Below, in pieces: positions 42,026 through 50,789 of a stretch of DNA of 64,000 nt. The notes beneath the pieces are model-generated. The model did no database searches. It was not told the origin of the DNA and worked only from the letters and a program-made list of their open reading frames with translations. The position numbers and the translations under genes were made by a program. Source of the stretch: a virus. How positions within the stretch are numbered: the stretch's first letter is position 1; every line of letters begins with the position of its first letter. The stretch spans positions 1 through 64,000 of IMG/VR virus record IMGVR_UViG_3300017743_005089. One strand, written 5' to 3'.

Positions 42026-42704
42026 CCACAAACATAAATTCATATACGTACATATACCCAAGTCTGCAGGCACCTTTGTAAAACATTATTTGCTTTCAAA
42101 TATAGATTCTAACTATGAAAGTAATCAGAACCAACAGGACTATGATGATAAATACTGCGTTACCTGCGAAAGACCCCTATCATCTATAGTAAAAGAAATT
42201 CCAAATCACAAAGATTATTTTAAATTTACAGTTGTGAGAAATCCTTTTGATAGGGTCGTTTCAATGTTTTGTTACCTAGGGGGCTGGAAGTTTGACTATT
42301 TTGTCGAAAATAATATAGACTCTCCAATGATGCCCTACGTACAAGAATTCCACAAGTACTATATGTCTAATGATTTTGATGGTTTCATAGACTGCGCCTA
42401 CAAAGAAGGTCTCATTAAAAAATTTCATACTGGTTATTTCGAAAACTACATAGATAGAATAAGCGTTGAGGGAAAAATATGCATCAATAAATACTATAAG
42501 ATGGAAAAGATTAAACTTTGCATTTCTGATTTGCGCAAAACTTTTAAGTTTAAAAGCAAAAAAGGGTTTACAGATTGGAGGCAGAATAGTAGCTCAGAAT
42601 ATAAAAAAATAAAAAAATATAAGGACTACTACTCCCAATACAGTCGAGACTTTGTAGAAAATCATTTCGGCAGAGATTTGGATTATTTTGGCTATGGATT
42701 CTAA
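42018..42704 (+). CDS. Carbohydrate sulfotransferase (1 of 5)
   Basis: 228 residues. The 5'-phosphosulfate loop is FIYVHIPKSAGTFVKHYLL and the 3'-phosphate site is TVVRNPFDRVVSMF, the two PAPS-binding motifs of the Sulfotransfer_2 family. It would transfer sulfate from PAPS to a sugar hydroxyl. The opening MYSHKHKFIYVHIPK resembles those of the proteins at 44379 and 46532, so these are paralogues. No PAPS synthesis genes are in the window. Confidence 0.88.
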   Translation: MYSHKHKFIYVHIPKSAGTFVKHYLLSNIDSNYESNQNQQDYDDKYCVTCERPLSSIVKEIPNHKDYFKFTVVRNPFDRVVSMFCYLGGWKFDYFVENNIDSPMMPYVQEFHKYYMSNDFDGFIDCAYKEGLIKKFHTGYFENYIDRISVEGKICINKYYKMEKIKLCISDLRKTFKFKSKKGFTDWRQNSSSEYKKIKKYKDYYSQYSRDFVENHFGRDLDYFGYGF

Positions 42705-43494
42705 GTTTGTAATATTTGGCCAAGAAAGAGCTGGAACGACTAGTTTAATCTCAGCATTAAACAAGAATGATCGGATTGTCCATGAACCAATATCTTCTCT
42801 AACTGGTGATTTAGAACACAATCCTAGATATGCTAAAATAATTCAAGAGCATAAAATGGACCCCAATACTTTGCCTTATTCTAAAAACATACCTTATTTT
42901 AATAAATTTAATAATATCGCAGAAGACAAAGATAAGCTTTGGAGTTTTTTAGACTCCCTATTTTCTACCTTCGATGGAGTTAAGCACGTATGGTGCACTT
43001 CCTCAGAAGAAGGTAATGAAAATTTTCTTTATTATTGCCAGGCTCATGGAATTAAAATTATATTTCAATATAGAGAAAGCGCTTTTTACCCTGCAGTTTC
43101 CTGGCAATTAGCTAACCAAGTTCAAGTTTGGCAACTCGGAGAAAACAAAGAGTATAAAAGTACAGTCGACTCTTTTGATTATAAAGAACTTGAAGAACCA
43201 CCCATAAAACGAAGGGTGGCTTGGTACAAAAAATACATCCCTTACTATCACTCCTTATTACCACCTGATTCTTTTACTTCTAAATACGAAGATCTTTATG
43301 GTTTGGAAAGTTATACAGAAAGGTTGAATAGATTTAACGATATAATTTATTACCTTGACGTTGAGGTTGACATTAGTAACGTAGAAAATTTTTTATCTAC
43401 AGATAGGAGGGTTTTTGGCAAAAAAGCTTACAATAAAATACCTAATTACCAAGAAATGTTTGAAAGATACGGTCAAGAAAAAATTAAATTATGA
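42694..43494 (+). CDS. Sulfotransferase-family P-loop protein (2 of 5)
   Basis: 266 residues with a PAPS-type loop KFVIFGQERAGTTSLISAL and a second site IIFQYRESAFYPAVSWQLA in the position of the R-x6-S 3'-phosphate motif. It is more distant from the other four. The ATG at 42694 is preferred to the in-frame TTG at 42688; it overlaps the end of the previous sulfotransferase. It is probably another sulfotransferase with a different acceptor. Confidence 0.72.
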   Translation: MDSKFVIFGQERAGTTSLISALNKNDRIVHEPISSLTGDLEHNPRYAKIIQEHKMDPNTLPYSKNIPYFNKFNNIAEDKDKLWSFLDSLFSTFDGVKHVWCTSSEEGNENFLYYCQAHGIKIIFQYRESAFYPAVSWQLANQVQVWQLGENKEYKSTVDSFDYKELEEPPIKRRVAWYKKYIPYYHSLLPPDSFTSKYEDLYGLESYTERLNRFNDIIYYLDVEVDISNVENFLSTDRRVFGKKAYNKIPNYQEMFERYGQEKIKL

Positions 43495-44378
43495 ATAATT
43501 ATTACTATTTTTCTCGCGATACTGGTTGGGGTGACACTTTATGGCACCTTACTAATGCCTTGATGTATTGCGAGCAGAATAATAAAGGAATACTTATTGA
43601 TATGCGCGGACATTGGGCAAGTAAAGGTAATAGTAATTTATTTGGTGAATATTTTCTCAGTATAGACACAGATATAGAAGTTATAATAAATGAAGAATGT
43701 ATAGATCAGCTCAAAAAAGATGCTGAACAACATTCTGACTCTAGATTAGTAATAAAAAACCCACTTAAATCCAAAGAAGATTCTAAAAAATTTTATGATA
43801 CATTTAATAGAATTAGCGTTCACGGGACTATCGCCAAAGAAATAGATGAGATACGCAAAAAATATTTCGCAGGAAATTATATAGTTGGAATTCATGCTAG
43901 AACATCAAACGGAGAAGTTTTACCATCAAAAACTGGAAACTCAAATCGTTTTCAGGGGGAAAGAAATGCAATACAAACTATTTTTGACGTATATAAAGAA
44001 AAAATAGATCATGTATTATTTGATTCGCCTCGTGCATTCTTAAAATCTTGTGACAACTATAAGTTTTTTGTTGCCACAGATTCAAAACAATTTGTTGATT
44101 TGTTTAAAAAAGAATACGGCAACACAATCGTAACCGAAAGATACTTCGCTCCTCCAGGTTGCGGCACTGGCCACGAAAAAGGGGATCAGTCTACAGATTT
44201 ACAAATTCAGATGGAAGAAAAATACGGACGCATAAACATAGCTAAAGAAGCGTTGGTTGATTTCTACTTACTACAGTATACAAATTTTCTATTTAAAAAC
44301 TTTAGTAGATTTAATGAGTTTTGTTTGTACAAGGGTATACCAAATTTCCATATTAACTTTCAGCAAAAATGTTATTAA
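43491..44378 (+). CDS. Fucosyltransferase-like protein (GT23/NodZ type)
   Basis: 295 residues. GWGDTLWHLTNAL at the N-terminus, the GDP-fucose site YIVGIHARTSNGE (H-x-R) and YKFFVATDSKQFVDLF are arranged as in alpha-1,6-fucosyltransferases and NodZ. GDP-L-fucose is available from gmd and fcl of this phage. The first 19 bases of the gene recur at 47125 as part of a scar. It is flanked by sulfotransferase genes on both sides. Confidence 0.65.
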   Translation: MNNYYYFSRDTGWGDTLWHLTNALMYCEQNNKGILIDMRGHWASKGNSNLFGEYFLSIDTDIEVIINEECIDQLKKDAEQHSDSRLVIKNPLKSKEDSKKFYDTFNRISVHGTIAKEIDEIRKKYFAGNYIVGIHARTSNGEVLPSKTGNSNRFQGERNAIQTIFDVYKEKIDHVLFDSPRAFLKSCDNYKFFVATDSKQFVDLFKKEYGNTIVTERYFAPPGCGTGHEKGDQSTDLQIQMEEKYGRINIAKEALVDFYLLQYTNFLFKNFSRFNEFCLYKGIPNFHINFQQKCY

Positions 44379-45017
44379 ATGATTAGCCATAAACACAAAT
44401 GTATATTTTTACATATCCCAAAAGTAGCAGGCACATCTGTTGAAAGGTTTTTGCGAAATGTTGACCCAAATATACCAGCAAAAGTTTTAAGGAAGCGAGG
44501 CTTTTCTCATTTTTTAAATGACTATTTAGATTATTATGTATTTTCATTTGTCCGCAACCCATATGACCGTTTAGTTTCTGCTTGGAAATGGGGGCAACTT
44601 AAATTTGGGAAAGAAGGCGACTTGCCTTTTTACAACAAAGAACGTGCGGTATCATTCCAAGAATATGTTTTATTAACTACCGACTTTGGATATCGAAAAG
44701 ACAATCAAAACTTATGGAGTGAATACGACGAATATCATACATTGCCTCAATTTAAATTTTTTCCTAATTTAAACGGAGGTCATTATTTTACAGATAAAAT
44801 TAATCCTAATTTTACTTGTAATTTCATTGGGCGCTTTGAAAATTTACACGAAGATTTTAATAAGGTTTGCCCTAATATAGGGACAAAGGAATTTAAACTT
44901 CCCCATGCATACAACTCAAAAACTTTCAAAAAAACTTTTGACTGGACTGATTCATTAAAAGATAAAGTTCATAATTATTATAAAAAAGATTTTGAATTAT
45001 TTAATTATGACAAATGA
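44379..45017 (+). CDS. Carbohydrate sulfotransferase (3 of 5)
   Basis: 212 residues. PAPS loop CIFLHIPKVAGTSVERFL and 3'-phosphate site FSFVRNPYDRLVSAW. The start follows the TAA of the fucosyltransferase-like gene without a gap, suggesting that the two act on the same product. It has the same MxSHKHK opening as the protein at 42018. Complete by length and motifs. Confidence 0.88.
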   Translation: MISHKHKCIFLHIPKVAGTSVERFLRNVDPNIPAKVLRKRGFSHFLNDYLDYYVFSFVRNPYDRLVSAWKWGQLKFGKEGDLPFYNKERAVSFQEYVLLTTDFGYRKDNQNLWSEYDEYHTLPQFKFFPNLNGGHYFTDKINPNFTCNFIGRFENLHEDFNKVCPNIGTKEFKLPHAYNSKTFKKTFDWTDSLKDKVHNYYKKDFELFNYDK

Positions 45018-45901
45018 AATTTTGTATATTTACTCATTTATTTTTTAGACCCAATCTTTTTCACTTTGAAGAATGGCTAAAGTATCATATTGATTTTGGC
45101 GTAGATCATTTTTATTTTTATGAAAGTTCTCATGCAGGTATTCCCTGCTTACAAAGAGATACTAAACGAGATATAGATATCTCTATGGTTGGAGATATAC
45201 CTTACAAAGAAATTTATCGACACTTTGATAAAATAAGGGAAAAATACAATAATTACTGTACTTTTATTAAATGGTTGCCCAAGGATAAAAACGGCAATTA
45301 TCTAGAGCATGATCAAATTAATGCTTATGAACAGGTTACCGCTTTTGACCACTTCTATAAAAATTACGCTAAAAAACATGACAGAGTATCAACTATAGAT
45401 TGTGACGAATTTTATTATAGCGAAAAATACGACAATATAAAAAGCTTTGTCGCCCAAAACCAACAAAATATTTTGTTATTAGGTTGTAAATTTTTTGAAT
45501 CTGTATTCATCAACGTCGGCGGCCTAGTAACACAAAAAACAAAGTGCCTAGATAAATTCTCAAGGGTTGGCTCTAAGTATATATTTAATCCTAAAAACGC
45601 AAACTTAATATACAATCATTCACCTCATTTTCCGCCCGCTAAAAACAAAACTAGTGTAAATATAAACCAAGAAGAACTTTGCTTATATCATTATAAAGTT
45701 AATAAAAATGCAAAAATTTCAATAGAGCACCACGGTAAACAAAAAATGGAGTACACAGAAGACAAATCAATTAGCGAAAAAGCTTTATACTTAAAAGATT
45801 ACAACTTTATAGAAAAGCCAAAAATACAACAAAAGTTTATTGATTCAAAACAAGATATATTGGGATTAGGTTCATTTAAATGGGATGAAATACAAAATTA
45901 A
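45014..45901 (+). CDS. GT92-like glycosyltransferase
   Basis: 295 residues. FHFEEWLKYHIDFGVDHFYFYE matches the conserved NE..EWL.YH...G..HFY.Y opening of GT92 (DUF23) enzymes, followed by RVSTIDCDEFYY as the DxDE metal site and the late HYKVNKNAKISIE segment. GT92 members often add galactose to fucose or glucose in animals and plants; the donor here is not established. It overlaps the sulfotransferase gene upstream (four bases) and the GT32 gene downstream (17 bases). Confidence 0.75.
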   Translation: MKFCIFTHLFFRPNLFHFEEWLKYHIDFGVDHFYFYESSHAGIPCLQRDTKRDIDISMVGDIPYKEIYRHFDKIREKYNNYCTFIKWLPKDKNGNYLEHDQINAYEQVTAFDHFYKNYAKKHDRVSTIDCDEFYYSEKYDNIKSFVAQNQQNILLLGCKFFESVFINVGGLVTQKTKCLDKFSRVGSKYIFNPKNANLIYNHSPHFPPAKNKTSVNINQEELCLYHYKVNKNAKISIEHHGKQKMEYTEDKSISEKALYLKDYNFIEKPKIQQKFIDSKQDILGLGSFKWDEIQN

Positions 45902-46535
45902 AATACCGAAAGTTATTCATCAGATTTATATTGGCGAAAAACGAATTCCAGATCAACAATTAATATGGCAGCGAACCTGGAAAGATTATAACCCTGGATG
46001 GCAATTTATTTTTTGGGATGACGCAAAATTAAAAAATATAGGCTTTATTAATAAAGACGCATTTAAATATTGCAAAAGCATAGCTTCAAAAGTTGATTTA
46101 ATAAGGTATGAAATTATTTATAAATTTGGAGGCCTTTATATTGATACAGACTTTGAATGTCTAAAAAGTATCGATTCATTTTTTCATGATAAAGATTTTA
46201 TTGCATGCCGCCAAAACCCAAGTGGACCGACGATTGCTAATGGTTTTATTGCCGCTACCCCTCAACACCGAATTATCGAAAAATTAATCAATGATACTCC
46301 AAAAAGATGCGTTACTCATAAATCAAAAGGTTGCGTAGAAAAGTTCGGGCCACGTTTTCTTACCGATGTTATAGATGAAATCTACGGTTCAGAATTTAAA
46401 TATTCCAAAAATTTTGATCCAAAAAATATTTACCCTTATATGTGGACAAAAAGACATAGCCTTAATGATGACTTTAAAAAGATTTACCCTGAATCATATG
46501 CAGTCCATCATTGGTCTAAAAGCTGGCAAAAATGA
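45885..46535 (+). CDS. GT32 glycosyltransferase (DxD sugar transferase)
   Basis: 216 residues. IPKVIHQIYIGEKRIPDQQ at the N-terminus, FIFWDD, and IIYKFGGLYIDTDFECLKSID (about 77-97) with the DTD metal site are diagnostic of the GT32/OCH1-like family (Gly_transf_sug). It ends HHWSKSW, also a family feature. GT32 enzymes use GDP-mannose, UDP-galactose or UDP-glucose. It overlaps the next sulfotransferase gene by four bases. Confidence 0.87.
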   Translation: MKYKIKIPKVIHQIYIGEKRIPDQQLIWQRTWKDYNPGWQFIFWDDAKLKNIGFINKDAFKYCKSIASKVDLIRYEIIYKFGGLYIDTDFECLKSIDSFFHDKDFIACRQNPSGPTIANGFIAATPQHRIIEKLINDTPKRCVTHKSKGCVEKFGPRFLTDVIDEIYGSEFKYSKNFDPKNIYPYMWTKRHSLNDDFKKIYPESYAVHHWSKSWQK

Positions 46536-47128
46536 TCGACCATAAAAACAAAATTATATTTGCACATATCCCAAAAACTGGCGGTACTAGTGTGGAAAAA
46601 TTATTTCCTGAAGGTTTTGGTCCTCAGCACCATCCGCTATCTTGGTTCAAAAAACAGCGCCCCCATATTTATAAAAAATATTTCAAGTTCTCCATATGCA
46701 GAAATCCTTATGACAAAATAGTTTCTGAATATTTTTGGCATGTGCATGATCCACTTAATCAATTCAAAGGTAGATTTCAATTTTTATCTTTTAATGAATT
46801 CGTTAAATTATTTTTTAAAATAGATGGTTCTTTTTTGGAATTTAAATACGATGGATGGTTTGAAATGCATTTTGAAACACACCGCATGCCTCAAACGTTT
46901 TTCTTAGATCCCGTTTCGGATTTAGATTTTATTATAAGATTTGAAAATTTCCAAGAAGACTTCGATATCGTCTGCGAAAAAATTGCAATCCCCCAACAAC
47001 AACTTCCACATCAAAACAAAACCAAACACAAATGCTATACCGAATACTACGACGACGAAACGCGAGAGATCGTCGCAAAAAAGTACGCAAAAGACATTGA
47101 GTATTTCGGATATGAGTTTGGGTCATGA
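46532..47128 (+). CDS. Carbohydrate sulfotransferase (4 of 5)
   Basis: 198 residues. PAPS loop IIFAHIPKTGGTSVEKLF and 3'-phosphate site FSICRNPYDKIVSEYF. The last 45 codons shift to C-ending and CGA-type codons unlike the AGA/AAA-rich remainder, and the gene ends exactly at the recombination scar at 47125, which hints at an imported 3' end. Confidence 0.87.
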   Translation: MIDHKNKIIFAHIPKTGGTSVEKLFPEGFGPQHHPLSWFKKQRPHIYKKYFKFSICRNPYDKIVSEYFWHVHDPLNQFKGRFQFLSFNEFVKLFFKIDGSFLEFKYDGWFEMHFETHRMPQTFFLDPVSDLDFIIRFENFQEDFDIVCEKIAIPQQQLPHQNKTKHKCYTEYYDDETREIVAKKYAKDIEYFGYEFGS

Positions 47129-47194
47129 ATAATTATTACTATTAAACCCCTTGATTATACTAATGTCGAATTCCTAGACAAGCCAAATTGGTAA
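47125..47194 (+). pseudogene. Gene-junction scar: start of one gene joined to the end of another
   Basis: The first 19 bases, ATGAATAATTATTACTATT, are identical to the start of the fucosyltransferase-like gene at 43491. They are followed at once by a stop codon. In another frame the remaining bases read IKPLDYTNVEFLDKPNW and a stop, a plausible gene end. The structure looks like what is left when a fucosyltransferase-like gene and its neighbour were deleted by recombination. Confidence 0.6.
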
Positions 47195-47195
47195 T

Positions 47196-47942
47196 ATGAA
47201 TCTTAAAATTATATCATTTTGCAATTATCCTTATAGAGAAATAGCTTTAAATTGGGTCAAACATTTAAAAGCTTTATCCATAGAAAATTATGAAGTATTG
47301 TGTTTAGATCCTGAGTCTGATGAATATTTAAAGTATTATGATTGCAACTCAAGGGTTCTCGATGAATTTAATGATGACTGGATTTCTGGATGTAAGCATA
47401 CAATGCGTCGCACTTTTATATTCAAAAAGTATTTAGAAGATGGTTTTGATATTATTCATTCAGATACCGATGCGCTTTGGCTTAAAAATCCAGTTCCTCA
47501 ATTAATAGAGTCTAATAACGAAGATGTTATTGTTTCAACCGTTCGTCATAGTGAAGCATTTCCGCCAGAAGTTCGTGAAGCTTTTGGATTTACATGCTGT
47601 ATGGGATGGATCTTTTTTAGAAGCAATCAAAAAACAATTAGCTACCTTGATAGGTTCTTAAACACTCGTGAGATCAAAGGGTCAGACCAGAAAAACTTCA
47701 ACCAATTTCTATTGCATAATCATCCTACAACTCAACCCCATAAGTTTGGTGATAGATTAATTATAGATAATGTCGCGGATCAGGATTACAACTACAACGA
47801 ACTATCTTTATTAGCTTTAAATAAACCACTAGTTAAGCGTGGACCAATAGAAGATGACACATATGTCTGGCACCCTAATACAAGAAAAGAAGCTCAGCAC
47901 AAAAAACAGTCATTCATAGATAGAAAAAAATGGCTTCTTTAG
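47196..47942 (+). CDS. GT77-like glycosyltransferase
   Basis: 248 residues. ALNWVKHLKALSIENYEVLCLD, then DIIHSDTDALWLKNPVPQL (about 88-106) with the DTD metal site, and FTCCMGWIFFRSN correspond to the nucleotide-diphospho-sugar transferase fold of GT77 (arabinosyl/xylosyl/galactosyltransferases). The C-terminus has VWHPN. It starts two bases after the scar and overlaps the next gene by 13 bases. Confidence 0.8.
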   Translation: MNLKIISFCNYPYREIALNWVKHLKALSIENYEVLCLDPESDEYLKYYDCNSRVLDEFNDDWISGCKHTMRRTFIFKKYLEDGFDIIHSDTDALWLKNPVPQLIESNNEDVIVSTVRHSEAFPPEVREAFGFTCCMGWIFFRSNQKTISYLDRFLNTREIKGSDQKNFNQFLLHNHPTTQPHKFGDRLIIDNVADQDYNYNELSLLALNKPLVKRGPIEDDTYVWHPNTRKEAQHKKQSFIDRKKWLL

Positions 47943-48622
47943 ATAGAAAAATAATAGCAGCATTAGTTTCTGTAAATTATTCTGATTTCCTGGAATTAGT
48001 TTTACCATTTAACACTAAAATATTTGACGCTATATATGTTATCACCGCAAAAGAAGATAAAAAATGTATAGATATATGTTCAAAATACGATAATGTAAAT
48101 TGCTTTATAGTTGAAAATCATATTGTAAAAAAACACGGCAACTTTAATAAAGGGGCAATCTTTAATAAATTTTTCGATTTTTTAAATGATCGAAATTTTA
48201 ATGATCTAATCTGCTTAACTGATTCTGATATCATTTTTCCACCTGAGTTTAAGTCTTTATTATGTAATCTAGAAGACCAAAACTTATACTCGCTGTCGAG
48301 GGCTTTCTGCCAAAACGAAAATCAATTCAATAGATATTCAGAGCATATTAAGTCAGGCAAATCTCATAATACAGGGATCGATAGAAGGGCTAGTCCAAAT
48401 CTAGCTGGAATCGGATATATGCAGCTTTTTAAATTTCGAAAAGATATTCGAATGTCTGAAGATTTTGGTCATGCTGGAAAATCAGACCACCTTTTTGTCT
48501 CCGAAAACTTTAAGCGAAAAGGTGGTGAATGCATTAATTTGAAAGAAGGCCAGTACTGCGTTCATTTAGGGGCAACAGGCACAAACTGGAAGGGAAGGCG
48601 CAGCAGAAAATGGAAAATTTAA
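47930..48622 (+). CDS. GT-A (GT2-like) glycosyltransferase
   Basis: 230 residues. IIAALVSVNYSDFLELVLP, the metal site LICLTDSDIIFPPEF (DSD) and a C-terminal acceptor stretch with GHAGKSDHLFVSENFKRKGG. It is compact and soluble with no membrane segment, unlike processive GT2 synthases. It overlaps both neighbours by 13 bases. Confidence 0.7.
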   Translation: MASLDRKIIAALVSVNYSDFLELVLPFNTKIFDAIYVITAKEDKKCIDICSKYDNVNCFIVENHIVKKHGNFNKGAIFNKFFDFLNDRNFNDLICLTDSDIIFPPEFKSLLCNLEDQNLYSLSRAFCQNENQFNRYSEHIKSGKSHNTGIDRRASPNLAGIGYMQLFKFRKDIRMSEDFGHAGKSDHLFVSENFKRKGGECINLKEGQYCVHLGATGTNWKGRRSRKWKI

Positions 48623-49083
48623 TATCACATCTTGAGGGCCCCAATAAACATATTATTAATTTAATAAAACTCAATGATGGGAAGGTTGTCAATTCAACAA
48701 GTAAATGGTTAAGTGATCGTTGGTTTTTACGAGAAACAAACTTTGAAAAAAACCTAACATGTGTCGAAATTAGCCCATTTAAGAGCTCAAAAGATTCGAA
48801 TGTTTTCGTTGGTAAGAAATACTTAAACCACAAAATACACAAATCTTTCCCCAAAACTCTTTTGAATATTGATTTTTTGTCAATACTTGGTCCCGATATA
48901 GCCTTAGAAACTCTATGTAAAATAAATTTTACAAAACAAAAGATTAAATATTTTTGTATAGCCATCAACCCAGTAAAAACAAAAGATTTTAAACAAAACA
49001 AAAAAGATATAGAATTATTTATGAAGGATAAGGCTAAATTTGTAAAACAAAATAGAACAGAGCTTTTGTATAGTGTAATATAA
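48610..49083 (+). CDS. Unknown protein in the sugar block
   Basis: 157 residues, no family recognised. It is basic, with helical C-terminal KNKKDIELFMKDKAKFVKQNR. The middle FPKTLLNIDFLSILGPDIALETL may be a strand-helix-strand unit. Translationally coupled to the GT2-like gene upstream (13-base overlap) and followed by the promoter box of the GHKL ATPase gene. Confidence 0.4.
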   Translation: MENLISHLEGPNKHIINLIKLNDGKVVNSTSKWLSDRWFLRETNFEKNLTCVEISPFKSSKDSNVFVGKKYLNHKIHKSFPKTLLNIDFLSILGPDIALETLCKINFTKQKIKYFCIAINPVKTKDFKQNKKDIELFMKDKAKFVKQNRTELLYSVI

Positions 49084-49084
49084 T
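49072..49084 (+). promoter_or_regulatory. AGTGTAATATAAT box upstream of the GHKL ATPase gene
   Basis: Exact consensus; the ATG is 17 bases from the first base of the box. No -35 element and no Shine-Dalgarno sequence are seen. Confidence 0.65.
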
Positions 49085-49088
49085 TACT

Positions 49089-50789
49089 ATGAACAATATA
49101 CAAATAAAAACAGGGGCAAATTTAAGCCGCCTACTTCAATCTACAGTAAATATTCCTCAAGCTTTTACGGAGTTAGTTAAAAATTCCATACAAAATTTTT
49201 CTACATTTTGTCGCATTGATTTCAATAGCTCAAACGTAGTCATAGTTGACGACGGGCAAGGATTTGATCATGAAAAAGACGAAAATGGCATGAATGGATT
49301 TGAGAAGTACTTTGTTTTTGGAAATTCATACGATTTAACTGGCGGCCAAGGAGTTAAACTTGGTCAAATGGGCATAGGCGGGAAGCTTGCAAACGATAAA
49401 CTTTCCCATGAAACAGATATACATTGGACTATTGAAACAAAAAACAAACACGGCAAGTGCTTTCTTGTTGAGTATAAGCCTTCTGGCACTGAATTTCTAA
49501 ATGAGTATTCGCCTTCCTTAACTGAAATTACCGAAGATGATTGTTCTATTGAAACTAAATCTGGAACTAAAATTACTATAGTTACATTAAAAGAAAATAT
49601 ACAAAAAGATGGCTGGCCATCTGGCGCAATCAAAGGAGAGCTCTGTACATTTTTTGGCTTCCTATTGCCTCAATTGGAAAAAGAAGGCAAGAAGTTTAAT
49701 ATCCACCTAAATGGTGAAAGTTTAGATTTTTCTTACAAACTCCCAGGGTCTAACATTCCAATTATTAGACGCACGTTCAATTACGATTATTACGGAGAAA
49801 TAAAAACAGGAAATATTGAGTTTAGATTATCTTTGATATACAACCGTGGCATAATTAAAAATCATCCTTTAAAAAACATTGACATTATATCAAAAGTTAA
49901 GATTTGCCCATTTTATTTATCAGATCAAGACATGCTTGAATCAACCTTAAGATGGATGGAAGATAAAAATGGTGAAGAAATTGAATTTAAAGATAAAATT
50001 TACAACGTATTCAATCAATTGATTGGTTTTATATCTTGCGATGAGTTATCAGAAGTTATGGATAACACAGGTATGCCCGCTAAAGACTTATCTCACCATG
50101 GCCTGCGAAATGACCATCCTATTACTATTCCGTTTTACAACAGAGTATACAAGGTTATAGTCGAATGGATAGTTGAATATATAAAGTTAAATCAAGAAGA
50201 AAAAATGAATATACTTGACGCCTTAGCTAATGAAATCTCTTCAATGTTGGCTGAATATTTTGAAGACGAGGATTTCTCTGACTTATGGGACGATGAAGAA
50301 GAAGAGGAAGATGATGACGAAATCATCGAAGAAACCCCAGAAGAAGAAGAGCGTAGAGAATTAGAAAAATTTGCTGAATATGCTATCGAAAAAGAATGGA
50401 ATTTTGAACCAGAGCCCGAAGAGGAGGAAGAGGAGCCTAAACCCGAAAATAATATTCCGCCTCTTTGGAATAAATACAAAAATCAAAAGCCAAAACAATC
50501 CAAAAGACTAAGGTATAGGATTATTGATTTCGGAGAAGAACAGAAAAAATTAATGTCTAAGGTTGATGATACGTCTGACTTTACTATTTTAATTAATAAT
50601 AGCAATCCAAAATTCCAAAGATTTTATAAAGAAAACTCACCTTTTCTTTTATCACTGCATATATCTGAAATGTTAATCAGGGAAATTTCTATGTACAGAA
50701 ACCCACTAGCTAGACCCTCAGATATAGATGAAAGCATTAGTGATTTTTATGAAAATAAGTATTCTCAAGTAAAAGAAAAAAGTGAATAG
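49089..50789 (+). CDS. GHKL-fold ATPase with acidic linker
   Basis: 566 residues. Bergerat-fold motifs in order: N-box FTELVKNSI (Glu28, Asn32), G1 box VDDGQGF (53-59), G2 box GQMGIGGKL (92-100) and a T-x-I strand SGTKITIVTL. This is the Hsp90/MutL/MORC/topoisomerase-type ATP site. A very acidic segment at about 393-455 (runs of Glu and Asp) separates a C-terminal domain. It is not a gyrase or a histidine kinase. T4 rIIA has a similar N-terminal domain, so a membrane-linked exclusion or anti-defence role is possible; other family roles are equally open. It stands alone in function among sugar genes and has its own promoter box. Confidence 0.7.
   Translation: MNNIQIKTGANLSRLLQSTVNIPQAFTELVKNSIQNFSTFCRIDFNSSNVVIVDDGQGFDHEKDENGMNGFEKYFVFGNSYDLTGGQGVKLGQMGIGGKLANDKLSHETDIHWTIETKNKHGKCFLVEYKPSGTEFLNEYSPSLTEITEDDCSIETKSGTKITIVTLKENIQKDGWPSGAIKGELCTFFGFLLPQLEKEGKKFNIHLNGESLDFSYKLPGSNIPIIRRTFNYDYYGEIKTGNIEFRLSLIYNRGIIKNHPLKNIDIISKVKICPFYLSDQDMLESTLRWMEDKNGEEIEFKDKIYNVFNQLIGFISCDELSEVMDNTGMPAKDLSHHGLRNDHPITIPFYNRVYKVIVEWIVEYIKLNQEEKMNILDALANEISSMLAEYFEDEDFSDLWDDEEEEEDDDEIIEETPEEEERRELEKFAEYAIEKEWNFEPEPEEEEEEPKPENNIPPLWNKYKNQKPKQSKRLRYRIIDFGEEQKKLMSKVDDTSDFTILINNSNPKFQRFYKENSPFLLSLHISEMLIREISMYRNPLARPSDIDESISDFYENKYSQVKEKSE

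Noticed and set aside
46932-47132. Overlapping frames on both strands at the end of the 46532 sulfotransferase gene
   Set aside because: The sulfotransferase frame continues through to its family C-terminus; the others arise from its unusual codon use there.
50192-50479. Serine-rich ORF on the minus strand
   Set aside because: It is the antisense of the Glu/Asp-rich linker of the GHKL ATPase (GAA/GAT codons read backwards as TTC/ATC and TCx).
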